From an uncultured bacterium (GTDB taxonomy: Bacteria > Atribacterota > Atribacteria > Atribacterales > Caldatribacteriaceae): a stretch of DNA of 64,000 nt. Below the pieces are notes generated by a model. The model was not told where the DNA came from, ran no database searches, and worked only from the letters and a program-made list of their open reading frames with translations. Positions 33,011 through 42,678 of this stretch are shown here, piece after piece; the stretch's first letter is position 1; every line of letters starts with the position of its first letter. The position numbers were made by a program, and so were the translations under genes. The DNA lies in the NCBI GenBank assembly GCA_937139415.1, contig CAKZPS010000030.1:1-64000 (forward strand), written 5' to 3'.

Positions 33011-35133
33011 TTTTCAACGAAGTCTCCCCAATAGAGCAAGGAATAGTAAAAATAGTTGGCAATGACTCTTTTGAGGTAATTCTGGGTTTCTGCAAAGGGA
33101 ATGGCTTCAACGAAAGCATCGAGATCCGAAGGAAGTTGTTTTATCCACCGATCCACTCTTCCCGGGCCGGCATTATAGGCACAAACGGCGAAGTACGTGT
33201 TTCCTTGCAGTCGCTCAAGTAAGTAGGTAAAGTAGGCAGCACCAATTTCCAAATTGACTTCCGGACGGAGGAGGAAGTAGGTGAGCCTTGCTTCATCGGA
33301 AGGAAGATCCTGCGGTTTGAGGGTAACCCATCCTTTCTCCACCACCCAAGAGGCGGTAGAGGGAAGAACTTGAGCCAGCCCCAATGCCCCGGCAGGAGAA
33401 ACGGCATCAACCTGGAACGAACTTTCCGCTCGAACCAAGGCCAAGAAGAGATAAGGATCAAATTTCTGAGCGTAGGGAAGTCGCACGACGAAATCGAAGA
33501 AGAAGGGAGGATAAATTTTTCGGATTAATTTTTGGGGTATATAGGCTACTTCTTGAGGTAAGCGATTTCGCAAGTAGAGAGAGTAGAGAATACTTCGGCG
33601 GTAGTCACCTTTCAATTGATAGAGATCGCTCAACTCGAGGTACAGGTAGAGAGAGGAGGGGTATCGACGATGGAGAAAGAGAAGTTCAACTTCAGCATGG
33701 TCAAGGAGATGGAGTTCGCGCAGAAGCTGATACTTTTGCCAATGAGTTGAAGAGAGAACCGCTTCCTCGACTTTGAGTCCCGGCCATTTATTTTCAAAAG
33801 GTACTTTGAAAAAGGATGGATTTCTCCTCTTCAATTCTTGCCATGCCCGGACATAGTAATAATCTACCTCCCCTGTCTCTATGATGGTTTGCAAATACTG
33901 ATCCTGCGATCCCCCTGTATCCAGCTTAAAAAGCCAAAAAAGAGCTCTATTCCTGTATTCAGGAATTGCCACCATCTTCTGAGCAATTTCCTTTGCCTTA
34001 TCCCACTGAGCTTTTTGGTAAAAAAATTGAAAGAGTTCCCACTGCAATGAACCGTCTTGAGGGAAAAGGGAAATAATTTCGGAAAGAGTACGAACATACT
34101 CTTGTTCTTTTCCCAAAATTCGATAACACGAAGTAAGGTTTTTATAGATGTCAAAACGATAAGCACCCCGCGGGAAGAGATCGAGTAGTTGGCGGTAAAA
34201 ACGTATCGCCTGAGAGTATTGTCCTCTCCGTTCGGCAAGTACTCCTTGATAAAAGAGAATTTCCTCAGTATTTTTCTCTTTCTTTTGGGCGAGGATTTGC
34301 TCTAGCTCGGTAAGAGCGTTGAGGCGCAGGGCAACACGCACCCGCAGAATAAAGTATTCCCGTTCAAGAGAAGGAGAGAGATCTTCTGTCACGATCTGGG
34401 AAAACATGCTTTTCATCTCTTCGAAAAACCCTAAGGTAAAGAAAAAATGGAGGAAAGAAATTTGCTCTGTGGAAGAGAGTGAATCGAGCTTTAAATTTGG
34501 TAATATCGGTTTAAGGAGAGACCTTATTTCAGAAGCTCGCTGGGGGAAATCTTGGTAAGCCCTTCTGAGAATCCAAATCGTTTCGTAAGAATAACCAAGA
34601 GCCTGAAGGGATTGAGCCAATAAAAGCCAAGTATCTCCTTTCTCTTCTCCCAAAAGAGACGGAGAAAAAGAGCGAAGAATTACGGAAAGAGCCTGTCGAG
34701 GAGCATTGAGACGTAAGAGGCCTTTCGCGGTGATGGTAAAAGCACGGACAAGGAGAGGAGAATGAGAAAAGCGTTCTTCCATTTCTTTTACCCAAAAGAT
34801 GATCTTTTCGACATCCTTTTCTTGAATCAATTGTTCCAAGTATAAATAATATAAATGATCAAGTAAAAGGGGGGAAGAGTGACGGGACAATTCAAGAATC
34901 AAGGGATAAGCCCTTTCCTTTTCTTGCATCTTGAGAAAAGCGAGAGCTCTCAACATCAAAATATCGTCATGGTCAAATTGAATCCTTCTTTCCGTCAAGC
35001 GGAGAACTTCATGATATTGTCCTTGGCGAAAACACTCAACCACTTGATCGAGCAGTTTCGAGGAAACCTCTTCAAAGCGAAGAAGGACGAAGAAGAAGGC
35101 TATCGTAAGCGCCGCAAAAGCTATTTTCTTCAT
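33007..35133 (-). CDS. Soluble-type lytic transglycosylase (Slt70-like)
   Basis: A 708-residue periplasmic murein lytic transglycosylase that cleaves glycan strands to 1,6-anhydro ends. After an N-terminal signal or anchor helix (IAFAALTIAFFFVLL) come several TPR-like helical repeats, the superhelical part. The C-terminal SLT domain has the catalytic Glu in RAESSF, SPAGALGLAQVLPSTA, and CAYNAGPGRVDRW. ATG 35133 is chosen; the longer form adds 12 residues without a ribosome site. The stop shares four bases with the convergent DUF4432 gene. Confidence 0.9.
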   Translation of the reverse strand: MKKIAFAALTIAFFFVLLRFEEVSSKLLDQVVECFRQGQYHEVLRLTERRIQFDHDDILMLRALAFLKMQEKERAYPLILELSRHSSPLLLDHLYYLYLEQLIQEKDVEKIIFWVKEMEERFSHSPLLVRAFTITAKGLLRLNAPRQALSVILRSFSPSLLGEEKGDTWLLLAQSLQALGYSYETIWILRRAYQDFPQRASEIRSLLKPILPNLKLDSLSSTEQISFLHFFFTLGFFEEMKSMFSQIVTEDLSPSLEREYFILRVRVALRLNALTELEQILAQKKEKNTEEILFYQGVLAERRGQYSQAIRFYRQLLDLFPRGAYRFDIYKNLTSCYRILGKEQEYVRTLSEIISLFPQDGSLQWELFQFFYQKAQWDKAKEIAQKMVAIPEYRNRALFWLFKLDTGGSQDQYLQTIIETGEVDYYYVRAWQELKRRNPSFFKVPFENKWPGLKVEEAVLSSTHWQKYQLLRELHLLDHAEVELLFLHRRYPSSLYLYLELSDLYQLKGDYRRSILYSLYLRNRLPQEVAYIPQKLIRKIYPPFFFDFVVRLPYAQKFDPYLFLALVRAESSFQVDAVSPAGALGLAQVLPSTASWVVEKGWVTLKPQDLPSDEARLTYFLLRPEVNLEIGAAYFTYLLERLQGNTYFAVCAYNAGPGRVDRWIKQLPSDLDAFVEAIPFAETQNYLKRVIANYFYYSLLYWGDFVEN

Positions 35134-35180
35134 TTGGAGAGAATGATACCATAATCTTGGAGAGAGCAAAAGGGGGTGAA

Positions 35181-36926
35181 ATGATGAGAAATCAGGAAAT
35201 AGCTAAACTATTACACGCTATTGCTATCCTTTTAGAAATGAAGGGAGAAAGTCGCTTTCGAGTGGTGGCTTACGAAGAAGCAGCTCGGAGGATTGAAACC
35301 TGGCCCGAACCCATTGAGGAGGTGTGGTCGAAGGGAAGGCTTCGCGAAATTCCCGGGATTGGGGAGAGTATCGCAATAAAAATTGGAGAATACCTCACTT
35401 CAGGGAAGATGGGTTATCTCGAAGAGCTCACCCAGGAAATTCCTTTTGAGGTCATCACGCTTACCGAAATTCCTGGCGTGGGACCCAAAATTGCCAAACT
35501 CCTCTATGATGAATTAGGCATTCGCAATATTGAGGATTTAGAAAAGGCAATAAGAGAGCAAAAACTCCGTTCCCTACCCCGCTTAGGGGAAAAAAGTGAA
35601 GAGAAAATTGCCAAAGGATTGGAAATGTTCAAAAAACAGAGCGGAAGAATGCTCCTCGGTCAGGCGCTCCCTCTCGTACAAGAAGTTATCCGAGTTTTAC
35701 GCGAAAAAACAGGGATTCAAAAGATTAATCCGGCAGGAAGCGTTCGACGCATGAAGGAAACAATCGGTGACATTGATATTTTGGTTGCTTCCTCCCATAA
35801 AGAAAAGATCATGCAAGCCTTTACCACTCTTCCTCAGGTACGTGAGGTTTTAGCCCAAGGGGACACCAAATCCAGTATTCTCACCCATGAAGGTATTCAG
35901 GTTGATTTACGTGTGGTGGAGGAAAAAAGTTTTGGAGCGGCACTCCAGTATTTCACAGGCTCTAAAGCCCATAACGTGAAATTACGTGAACTTGCCCTCA
36001 AAAAGGGCTTTAAGGTAAATGAATATGGCATTTTCCATATCGATACCGGAGATCGAGTAGGAGGAGAGAAGGAAGAAGAAATCTATGAAACCTTAGGTAT
36101 GGAATGGATTCCCCCCGAACTCCGTGAAGACCAGGGGGAAATCGAGAGAGCACTCGAGAAAACCCTACCGACTCTTGTAGAACTCTCCGACATTCGTGGC
36201 GATCTCCACGTTCACTCCTCGTGGAGTGATGGGCTCTTTTCCATCGAGGAAATGGCTGAAGCGGCACTTGCGCGGGGATATGAATATTTAGCTATCTGCG
36301 ATCACACCCAATCCTTAGCAGTAGCCTCGGGGCTCACTCCTGAAGAGGTACGAGAACGGAAAAAAGAAATTGATCGCTGGAATAGCAAGCATAAAGACTT
36401 ATACCTTCTTGAAGGTGTAGAAGCGAACATTCTCGGAGATGGATCCATCGATTTCCCCGACGCAGAGTTGGCTACTTTAGAAATAGTAGTAGCAGGTCTC
36501 CACTCGGGATTAAACCAAAAAGAGGAAAAGATTATGAAGAGAATGGAAGAGGCGATGAAAAACCCTTATGTACAGATTATCAGTCACCCCACTGGCCGGA
36601 TTATTAACCGAAGAAATGCCTACGAAATGAACTGCGAAGTTCTCTTCCGTTTTGCCCGGGAAACTCACACCTTTCTTGAAATCAATGCTCAACCAGAACG
36701 TTTGGATTTACGGGACGTTGACGCTCGAAAGGCTCGCAGTGATTATAGCATTTTACTCGTTATCTCAACCGATGCTCACGATCCAAACTCTCTCGACTAT
36801 ATGCAATATGGTGTTGCTCAAGCTCGTAGAGCTTGGTTACGGAAAGAAGATATCCTCAACACCCTCAGCCTTCAAGAATTACAAGAACGGATTCTTTGGA
36901 AAAGGAAAAACCATCACAAGTTTTAA
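35181..36926 (+). CDS. polX: DNA polymerase/3'-5' exonuclease PolX
   Basis: A 581-residue family X repair polymerase with a C-terminal PHP nuclease domain. The N-terminal half has helix-hairpin-helix repeats (LREIPGIGESIAIKIGEYL, EIPGVGPKIAKLL), the polymerase core carries the metal Asp residues in GSVRRMKETIGDIDILV, and the PHP domain begins DLHVHSSWSDG and ends with STDAHDPNSLDY. It would fill gaps in base excision repair. ATG 35181 follows AGGGGGTG by three bases. Four bases at the end are shared with nadE. Confidence 0.95.
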   Translation: MMRNQEIAKLLHAIAILLEMKGESRFRVVAYEEAARRIETWPEPIEEVWSKGRLREIPGIGESIAIKIGEYLTSGKMGYLEELTQEIPFEVITLTEIPGVGPKIAKLLYDELGIRNIEDLEKAIREQKLRSLPRLGEKSEEKIAKGLEMFKKQSGRMLLGQALPLVQEVIRVLREKTGIQKINPAGSVRRMKETIGDIDILVASSHKEKIMQAFTTLPQVREVLAQGDTKSSILTHEGIQVDLRVVEEKSFGAALQYFTGSKAHNVKLRELALKKGFKVNEYGIFHIDTGDRVGGEKEEEIYETLGMEWIPPELREDQGEIERALEKTLPTLVELSDIRGDLHVHSSWSDGLFSIEEMAEAALARGYEYLAICDHTQSLAVASGLTPEEVRERKKEIDRWNSKHKDLYLLEGVEANILGDGSIDFPDAELATLEIVVAGLHSGLNQKEEKIMKRMEEAMKNPYVQIISHPTGRIINRRNAYEMNCEVLFRFARETHTFLEINAQPERLDLRDVDARKARSDYSILLVISTDAHDPNSLDYMQYGVAQARRAWLRKEDILNTLSLQELQERILWKRKNHHKF

Positions 36927-37648
36927 GATGGGGAAAGAGTTAGAGGTAATCTCTGTTTGTGTTGACTTTTGTCTACCATAGCCTTGATACGTGAGAGGTA
37001 GGGTTCTTCAGTCGTCCCCCGGAGAATGAAATCGTCAATTTTCTCGTAAGGAACCCCCATTTCTCCCTCATCGGTTTGTCCTGGCCAAAGTCCAGCTGAA
37101 GGCGGTTTCCCAATAATACGAGAAGGAATACCGAGATACACAGCTAAACCTCTCACTTCGCTCTTTGTAAGATGAGCAATGGGAGCAATATCAACTGCTC
37201 CGTCTCCGAATTTGGTGAAATACCCTACGGCAAGCTCACTCCGATTAGAAGAACCACATACTAAGTAATTTAACTTATTGGCAAAGTAGTAGAGGGCACA
37301 CATGCGAAGACGAGGTTTTAAATTAGCAATAGAAAGGGCATGAGAGCTCGGATCCTCACCGAAGACTTCTAAGAAACTATCAAACGGCTTTTCCAGAGGA
37401 ATGACCCGATGAGGAATAGAGAACAAATGGACCACTTCCATAGCGTCATCAAAATCTTGTTTGATACTGTAGCAGGGCATAACAAGACCTAAGATATGAG
37501 GCCCACACGCTTTCTTTGCTAAAACTGCGATCACCGAGGAATCAATTCCTCCGCTCATGCCAAAAACAACACCCTGTACTTGGGCTTCCCGTACCTTTTC
37601 CTGTATCCAGGAAACAATTCGTTCGGTTTCCTTTTCCCAATTCCTCAT
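36923..37648 (-). CDS. nadE: NH3-dependent NAD+ synthetase
   Basis: A 241-residue enzyme that makes NAD+ from nicotinate adenine dinucleotide, ATP and ammonia. The PP-loop MSGGIDSSV is near residue 31, and GSSNRSELAVGYFTKFGDGAVDIAPIAHL and PSAGLWPGQTDEGEMG are family blocks. There is no glutaminase domain, so it uses ammonia. It has a divergent promoter region with the leuC-type gene. Confidence 0.95.
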   Translation of the reverse strand: MRNWEKETERIVSWIQEKVREAQVQGVVFGMSGGIDSSVIAVLAKKACGPHILGLVMPCYSIKQDFDDAMEVVHLFSIPHRVIPLEKPFDSFLEVFGEDPSSHALSIANLKPRLRMCALYYFANKLNYLVCGSSNRSELAVGYFTKFGDGAVDIAPIAHLTKSEVRGLAVYLGIPSRIIGKPPSAGLWPGQTDEGEMGVPYEKIDDFILRGTTEEPYLSRIKAMVDKSQHKQRLPLTLSPS

Positions 37649-37671
37649 AAGTCTTCTCCGTTTTTTTCAAA

Positions 37672-37719
37672 TTGATTTTCTTTGCAGACTAATGTATTAT
37701 TTTGGCAACGTGAAGTCAA
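37672..37719. promoter_or_regulatory. Overlapping divergent promoters of nadE and the leuCD-type operon
   Basis: On the plus strand TTGATT (37672-37677) and TATTAT (37695-37700) are 17 bases apart. On the minus strand TTGACT (37719-37714) and TACATT (37696-37691) are also 17 apart. The two -10 boxes overlap, so polymerase cannot occupy both promoters at once. Confidence 0.65.
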
Positions 37720-37740
37720 GTAGGTAAGGAGCGTTTCTCT

Positions 37741-38997
37741 ATGGGAAAAACTATGTCCGAAAAAATCTTCGAAAGAAAAGTGAACCATGCCGTGCAACCT
37801 GGAGATTTGGTCATTGCTCCCATTGATTGCGCCATGGGGCAAGACGGAACCACTCCATTAGCAATCAAATCATTCCTTGACATGAATGCACAAAGTGTTT
37901 TTGATCATCACAAGATTTTCTTTGTCATTGATCACAATGCTCCAAGCCCCATGGAGTCGGTATCCCGTCTTCACGATGAAATGCGCTCTTTTGCCCAAAA
38001 GTTTGGCATATCACTCTTTGACGTAGGACAAGGAGTATGTCACGAACTCATGGTGGCTAAAGGATTGGTGGTACCCGGTGACCTTGTGGTTGGTGCAGAT
38101 TCCCACACTTGTACTTACGGTGCCTTAGGCGCTTTCGCTACTGGAATAGGAAGCACCGAGCTTGCAGTAGCGATGATTTCCGGAAAACTATGGTTTAAGG
38201 TGCCAGAAACGATTCGTATCAATCTTCACGGTACTTTGCAAGAAGGAGTATTCGCCAAAGACGTTATCCTTTTCATAGCTTCACAGTTAAAAGCCGATGG
38301 AGCAAACTACAAAGCGATCGAGTTTCACGGTCCGGTCATCGATCGGTTGGAAATGGATGAACGTTTCACTATCTCAAATATGGCAGTAGAAATGGGAGCC
38401 AAAGCCGGACTCATGGTTCCTGATGACAAAACGTTCTCTTGGGTGAAAAAGCGGAGTAAAAGAGACTTCGAATCGGTTTTCCCCGATCCAAATGCCCGTT
38501 ACTGTGAGGTTGTGGATCTCGATTGTTCTTTCCTCACCCCTCAAGTTGCTTTACCCCATCGAGTCGATACGGTGAAGTCGGTAGAAGAGCTGGACGAAAT
38601 ACCCATTCAAGAAGCCTTTATCGGGACCTGCACCAATGGGCGGATAAGGGACTTAGAGGTGGCAACACGGATTCTCTCGGGAAGAAAAGTTCATCCCCAT
38701 GTCCGCCTCATCGTTGCTCCTGCTTCACGGGAAATTTTCCTCCATGCTCTGCAAATGGGATGGGTAGAGGAGATCGTGCAAGCCGGAGGGGTATTCGTCA
38801 CACCGGGATGCGGCCCTTGTGTAGGCACCCATCAGGGCATTCCCGGAGATGGATGGAATGTGATTTCCACTGCGAATCGTAATTTCAAGGGACGTATGGG
38901 GAATGCCAGCGCTTTCATTTACCTTGCTTCTCCGGCAACCGTTGCCGCTTCGGCAATTGAAGGGAAAATAACCGATCCAAGAAAGTATTTGAGGTGA
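37741..38997 (+). CDS. leuC: 3-isopropylmalate/homoaconitate dehydratase large subunit-type aconitase
   Basis: A 418-residue Fe-S hydro-lyase subunit of the LeuC/HacA type. The [4Fe-4S] cysteines are in GTCTNGR and CGPCVGTH. GADSHTCTYGALGAFATGIGSTE is a signature of the family. The short two-subunit form is shared by leucine biosynthesis, archaeal and thermophile homoaconitase, and 2,3-dimethylmalate dehydratase; the sequence alone does not separate them. No leuA or leuB is in the window. AAGGAGCG lies nine bases before the ATG. It is co-transcribed with the small subunit. Confidence 0.88.
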   Translation: MGKTMSEKIFERKVNHAVQPGDLVIAPIDCAMGQDGTTPLAIKSFLDMNAQSVFDHHKIFFVIDHNAPSPMESVSRLHDEMRSFAQKFGISLFDVGQGVCHELMVAKGLVVPGDLVVGADSHTCTYGALGAFATGIGSTELAVAMISGKLWFKVPETIRINLHGTLQEGVFAKDVILFIASQLKADGANYKAIEFHGPVIDRLEMDERFTISNMAVEMGAKAGLMVPDDKTFSWVKKRSKRDFESVFPDPNARYCEVVDLDCSFLTPQVALPHRVDTVKSVEELDEIPIQEAFIGTCTNGRIRDLEVATRILSGRKVHPHVRLIVAPASREIFLHALQMGWVEEIVQAGGVFVTPGCGPCVGTHQGIPGDGWNVISTANRNFKGRMGNASAFIYLASPATVAASAIEGKITDPRKYLR

Positions 38998-39002
38998 AAA
39001 AC

Positions 39003-39503
39003 ATGTCTTGGCGAGGCTATGCGCATAAATTTGGCGATGATATTAACACCGACTACATTATCTCGGGGAAACACAAATTCAAGACTCTGGATATGAACGA
39101 ATTGGCGAAACATGTGATGGAAGATATCGACCCCAATTTTTACCAAAAGATTAAACCGGGTGATTTTATTGTAGCAGGGAAAAATTTCGGTTGTGGTTCG
39201 TCGCGCGAACAAGCCCCCCGAGCACTCCTTGCCGCAGGAATTCGGGGAGTTCTTGCTCTTTCCTTTGCCCGAATTTTCTTCCGTAACGCTATTAATTGTG
39301 GACTTTTGGTTCTCGAATGTAATACGTCCCCTATCCAAAACGGAGATGAAATGGAGATCGACCTCTTAGTAGGAAAAATTTACGATCACACTCAGGGCGT
39401 GCAGATTGAAGCAAGACCCTTACCTCAAGTTATGATTGACATCCTCCAGGAAGGGGGTTTAGTCAATTATTTCAAAAAATACGGCTCTTTTCGAGGTGTA
39501 TAG
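39003..39503 (+). CDS. leuD: 3-isopropylmalate/homoaconitate dehydratase small subunit
   Basis: A 166-residue swivelling domain partner. DDINTDYIISGKHKF and the substrate-binding GCGSSREQAP loop identify it. The loop residues after DY, namely IISGKHKF, determine the substrate in this family but do not give a clear answer here. ATG 39003 follows GAGGTG by seven bases, better than GTG 38994. It lies directly after the large-subunit gene and nine bases before glyA, so all three probably share one transcript. Confidence 0.88.
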   Translation: MSWRGYAHKFGDDINTDYIISGKHKFKTLDMNELAKHVMEDIDPNFYQKIKPGDFIVAGKNFGCGSSREQAPRALLAAGIRGVLALSFARIFFRNAINCGLLVLECNTSPIQNGDEMEIDLLVGKIYDHTQGVQIEARPLPQVMIDILQEGGLVNYFKKYGSFRGV

Positions 39504-39512
39504 GGTAGAGAT

Positions 39513-40802
39513 ATGTGGGAATACTTGAGGGAAAGAGACCAAGAAGTATACCAATGGGTAGTTGGAGAACTCGTCCGCGAACGAGATACCTTGGAACTCA
39601 TCGCTTCGGAGAACTTTACCAGTCTCGCGGTCATGGAAGCGCAAGGATCTGTGCTCACCAATAAATATGCCGAAGGGTATCCTGAGCGACGGTATTACGG
39701 AGGCTGCGAATACGTCGACCGCATAGAGGATATTGCCATTCAACGTGCCCAAGAGTTATACGGCGCAGAACACGTTAACGTCCAACCCCATTCCGGCTCT
39801 CAAGCCAATATGGCGGTTTATTTTGCCGTCCTCAAGCCTAACGACGTAGTCATGGGAATGGACCTCTCCCATGGAGGACACCTCACCCACGGGAGCAAGG
39901 TCAATTTTTCAGGTATTCTTTACCACTTCGTTCCCTATGGCGTCAATCCACAAACGGAAACCATCGATTACCAGGACTTAGAAAAGAAAGCGAAAGAATG
40001 CAAACCTCGTCTCATTATCGCCGGTGCCAGTGCTTATCCCCGTTTTATCGATTTTGAACGCATTCGTTTCATCTGCGATCAAGTTGGAGCATGGTTTATG
40101 GTGGATATGGCCCACATTGCTGGTCTCGTAGCCGCAAAGATTCATCCTTCACCCGTCCCCTACGCCCATTTTGTCACCACCACTACCCACAAGACCCTAC
40201 GTGGACCACGCGGAGGCATGGTGCTGTGTAAGAAAGAATTCGCCAAAGCGATAGACAAAGCCCTTTTCCCCGGCATCCAAGGTGGACCACTCATGCATGT
40301 CATTGCCGCGAAGGCGGTAGCACTGCGCGAAGCTTCCTCTTCTGAATTCGTTCTCTATCAAAGGAGAGTAGTAGAAAATGCCGAAACTTTAGCCGGGGAA
40401 TTGATACGTCGAGGTTATCGCCTAGTTTCAGGAGGAACCGATACCCATCTCATGCTCGTCGACTTACGCAATAAAGAGATCACTGGAAAAGAAGCCGAAA
40501 CAGTATTAGACCATGTGGGAATTACCGTAAATAAAAATGCCATTCCCTTCGATCCAGAAAAACCCACTATCACAAGTGGTATTCGCATCGGCACCCCAGC
40601 TTGTACTACCCGAGGCATGGGAAAAGAGGAAATGGTAGTTATCGCTTCACTCATTGATGAGACCTTGCAAAAAAGAAACGATCCCCAAGCCTTAACCATT
40701 CTTCGCCAAGAAGTTCTCAAACTTTGTGCTCGATTTCCCTTGTATCCTGAGATTTTGGGGAATAAAGGAAAAGAAGTTGGTTTTTCGATAAGCAATGAAT
40801 AA
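39513..40802 (+). CDS. glyA: Serine hydroxymethyltransferase
   Basis: A 429-residue PLP enzyme that converts serine and tetrahydrofolate to glycine and 5,10-methylene-tetrahydrofolate. Signature blocks are [24 protein letters not shown], and the PLP lysine in [14 protein letters not shown]. It supplies or drains the C1 pool used by the fhs and metF enzymes encoded a few kilobases downstream. It is near full length for the family. Confidence 0.97.
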   Translation: MWEYLRERDQEVYQWVVGELVRERDTLELIASENFTSLAVMEAQGSVLTNKYAEGYPERRYYGGCEYVDRIEDIAIQRAQELYGAEHVNVQPHSGSQANMAVYFAVLKPNDVVMGMDLSHGGHLTHGSKVNFSGILYHFVPYGVNPQTETIDYQDLEKKAKECKPRLIIAGASAYPRFIDFERIRFICDQVGAWFMVDMAHIAGLVAAKIHPSPVPYAHFVTTTTHKTLRGPRGGMVLCKKEFAKAIDKALFPGIQGGPLMHVIAAKAVALREASSSEFVLYQRRVVENAETLAGELIRRGYRLVSGGTDTHLMLVDLRNKEITGKEAETVLDHVGITVNKNAIPFDPEKPTITSGIRIGTPACTTRGMGKEEMVVIASLIDETLQKRNDPQALTILRQEVLKLCARFPLYPEILGNKGKEVGFSISNE

Positions 40803-40823
40803 TTCTTAAGCGGAGGCTCAATC

Positions 40824-41045
40824 ATGAAGGAAAAAGTCGAAAAAGCCTTGGAAAAGGTGAGAGGATATCTCCATTTTGAAGGAGGAGACGTCGAGTTAGT
40901 GGACATTGTTGATGGAGTGGTAAAAGTACGTTTGAAGGGGATGTGCAGTATGTGTCCTATGTCCGCTATTACTTTGAAAGACGGTATTGAACGGGTGATC
41001 AAAGAAGAAGTTCCCGAGGTGAAAGCAGTAGAGCAAGTCTTATGA
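40824..41045 (+). CDS. NifU-like C-terminal domain Fe-S scaffold protein
   Basis: A 73-residue protein that corresponds only to the NifU C-terminal domain (Nfu). The CxxC cluster motif is CSMCP near residue 40, after KVRLKG. Such proteins carry Fe-S clusters to targets, which fits an organism with many Fe-S enzymes. It begins 22 bases after glyA and is followed directly by a strong hairpin. Confidence 0.88.
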   Translation: MKEKVEKALEKVRGYLHFEGGDVELVDIVDGVVKVRLKGMCSMCPMSAITLKDGIERVIKEEVPEVKAVEQVL

Positions 41046-41047
41046 TC

Positions 41048-41074
41048 CGCGGGAGGGGCCTTACCCCTCCCGCG
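41048..41074. terminator. Bidirectional terminator hairpin
   Basis: An 11-base-pair GC-rich stem (41048-41058 with 41064-41074) with loop CCTTA. It lies between the convergent NifU-like and formate-channel genes and covers the stop codon of the latter. No T tract. Confidence 0.7.
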
Positions 41075-41834
41075 AAAACATCACCTGATAGAGAAAACCC
41101 ACGCATAGACTTCCTCCCACGATACTCCCCAGCGTGACCGGTAAGAGATTATTGAGTAAAGCCTGGCCACAGGTGATGGGGGTAGCTTCGAGGAGATACT
41201 GTTGCGCGACCATTCCCGCCGGAAGGAAGTACATGTTGGCCACACTGTGTTCGTAGCCCAGAGTCACAAAGGTGACGATAAGTCCGGGAAGGGCGAAGAG
41301 ACGGCTCAAGGGATGGTCACCGATGATGTAGAGGAGCACCGCAAGAGCCACGAGCCAGTTACACAGAATCCCCCGCGTAAAGGCTTCGGCAAACGAGAGG
41401 TGAACTTTATGAGAGGCGATGGCGTATGCTCTCTCCGCGAGTACCCCTCCTTTGCTATTGAGGAGTCCTGAAAATCCGTAGAGTCCGGCAAGGACGAGAG
41501 AACCCAAGAAGTTACCGAAATACACTACGGCCCAGTTGGAGAGGACTCGTAGGAAGGATTTCTTCTCCCAAAAACAAGGGGAGAGGAGGAGACAGTTTCC
41601 GGTGAGGAGTTCTCCCTTTCCTAAGACGACCATGACAAGTCCTACGGAAAAAACCAGCCCTCCTACGAGTTGTGTCATTCCCCAAGAGGCAAGGGGAAAA
41701 GCGGTGACCAAAGTGAAGAGTTGCCCGGCAAAACCGATGTACACACCGGCGAGCACACTCGCGATGAGAAGCCGCAAGAAGGATAGGCTCGTCTTTTGAA
41801 CACACCACCTGGTGAATGATTCTTCAAGAGACAT
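41061..41834 (-). CDS. Formate/nitrite transporter (FocA-type channel)
   Basis: A 257-residue membrane protein with six helices. Family features are GELLTGN after helix 3, TRGILCNWLVALA, and the channel histidine in GYEHSVANMYF. Close to fhs and with no nitrite enzymes nearby, formate is the likely substrate, giving a route to export or take up the pathway's C1 unit. Homologues also move nitrite or hydrosulfide, so this is inferred from context. Confidence 0.88.
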   Translation of the reverse strand: MSLEESFTRWCVQKTSLSFLRLLIASVLAGVYIGFAGQLFTLVTAFPLASWGMTQLVGGLVFSVGLVMVVLGKGELLTGNCLLLSPCFWEKKSFLRVLSNWAVVYFGNFLGSLVLAGLYGFSGLLNSKGGVLAERAYAIASHKVHLSFAEAFTRGILCNWLVALAVLLYIIGDHPLSRLFALPGLIVTFVTLGYEHSVANMYFLPAGMVAQQYLLEATPITCGQALLNNLLPVTLGSIVGGSLCVGFLYQVMFSREG

Positions 41835-41945
41835 TTTTATCCCCCTTTTTCAATTATTTTATTTAAATTATATATTTATCTTATGGATTTTTCTCCCCTC
41901 TTTTGCTACAATTACCCTAAAGACCTGTGAGGGAGGGTTGGAAAT

Positions 41946-42587
41946 ATGGCAGAGGTTTTAGATCAAATTGCTAAAGAATTATTTGTGGGAAATGCTAAGG
42001 CGGTAGCAGAATTGGTACAAAAAGCCTTAGAGGAAGGAATTGCTCCCCAAGATATTCTCGGTAACGGTCTCATTAAAGGTATGAACGAGGTGGGGATAAA
42101 GTTTAAAGCCAATGAAATTTATGTCCCCGAAGTCCTCATTGCCGCTCGAGCTATGAAAGCGGGAATGGAAATCCTCAAGCCCAAACTGGTAGCAACCGGG
42201 GTCAAGCCCATGGCGAAAATGGTTATCGGAACTGTTAAAGGAGACCTCCACGATATCGGGAAAAACTTAGTTTCTATGATGATGGAAGGAGCCGGTTTTG
42301 AAGTGATTGATTTGGGAATTGACGTACCGGCAGAAAAGTTCATCCAAGCGGTAAAAGAGAACGAGCCGGAATTGGTGGGCATGTCTGCTCTTCTCACTAC
42401 TACCATGATTCAAATTCGGGAAAACCTCAAAGCGTTTAACGAAGCAGGGCTGAGAAACAGAGTAAAAATCATGATCGGTGGTGCTCCGGTCACCCAAAAG
42501 TTTGCTGATGAAGTCGGCGCCGACGGATATGCTCCGGATGCAGCTTCAGCAGTGGATAAAGCGAAAGAGCTTTTAGCAATCGGATGA
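41946..42587 (+). CDS. Corrinoid (B12-binding) methyltransferase protein
   Basis: A 213-residue protein with the two-part layout of MtaC, MtbC and MttC: a helical cap (residues 1-88) and a Rossmann-like cobalamin domain. The cobalt-ligating histidine is H102 in the motif D-L-H-D-I-G. Its partner methyltransferase (MtaB, MtbB or MttB type) is not adjacent, so the methyl donor is unknown. A strong terminator separates it from fhs. A TACAAT at 41907-41912 is the probable -10 box. It could pass methyl groups into the tetrahydrofolate pool through another enzyme such as the AcsE-like protein at 58.2 kb. Confidence 0.92.
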   Translation: MAEVLDQIAKELFVGNAKAVAELVQKALEEGIAPQDILGNGLIKGMNEVGIKFKANEIYVPEVLIAARAMKAGMEILKPKLVATGVKPMAKMVIGTVKGDLHDIGKNLVSMMMEGAGFEVIDLGIDVPAEKFIQAVKENEPELVGMSALLTTTMIQIRENLKAFNEAGLRNRVKIMIGGAPVTQKFADEVGADGYAPDAASAVDKAKELLAIG

Positions 42588-42611
42588 AAGGGGGTGCCTC
42601 ACCCCTTTTTT
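42588..42611 (+). terminator. Terminator after the corrinoid protein gene
   Basis: An eight-base-pair stem (42588-42595 with 42601-42608) with loop GCCTC runs straight into a T tract. Confidence 0.85.
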
Positions 42612-42678
42612 AGGTTCATATAGTTAACTGAATTAATTAATGAATAATTAAAAGCGACAACTTTTAGGGGGGAATGGA

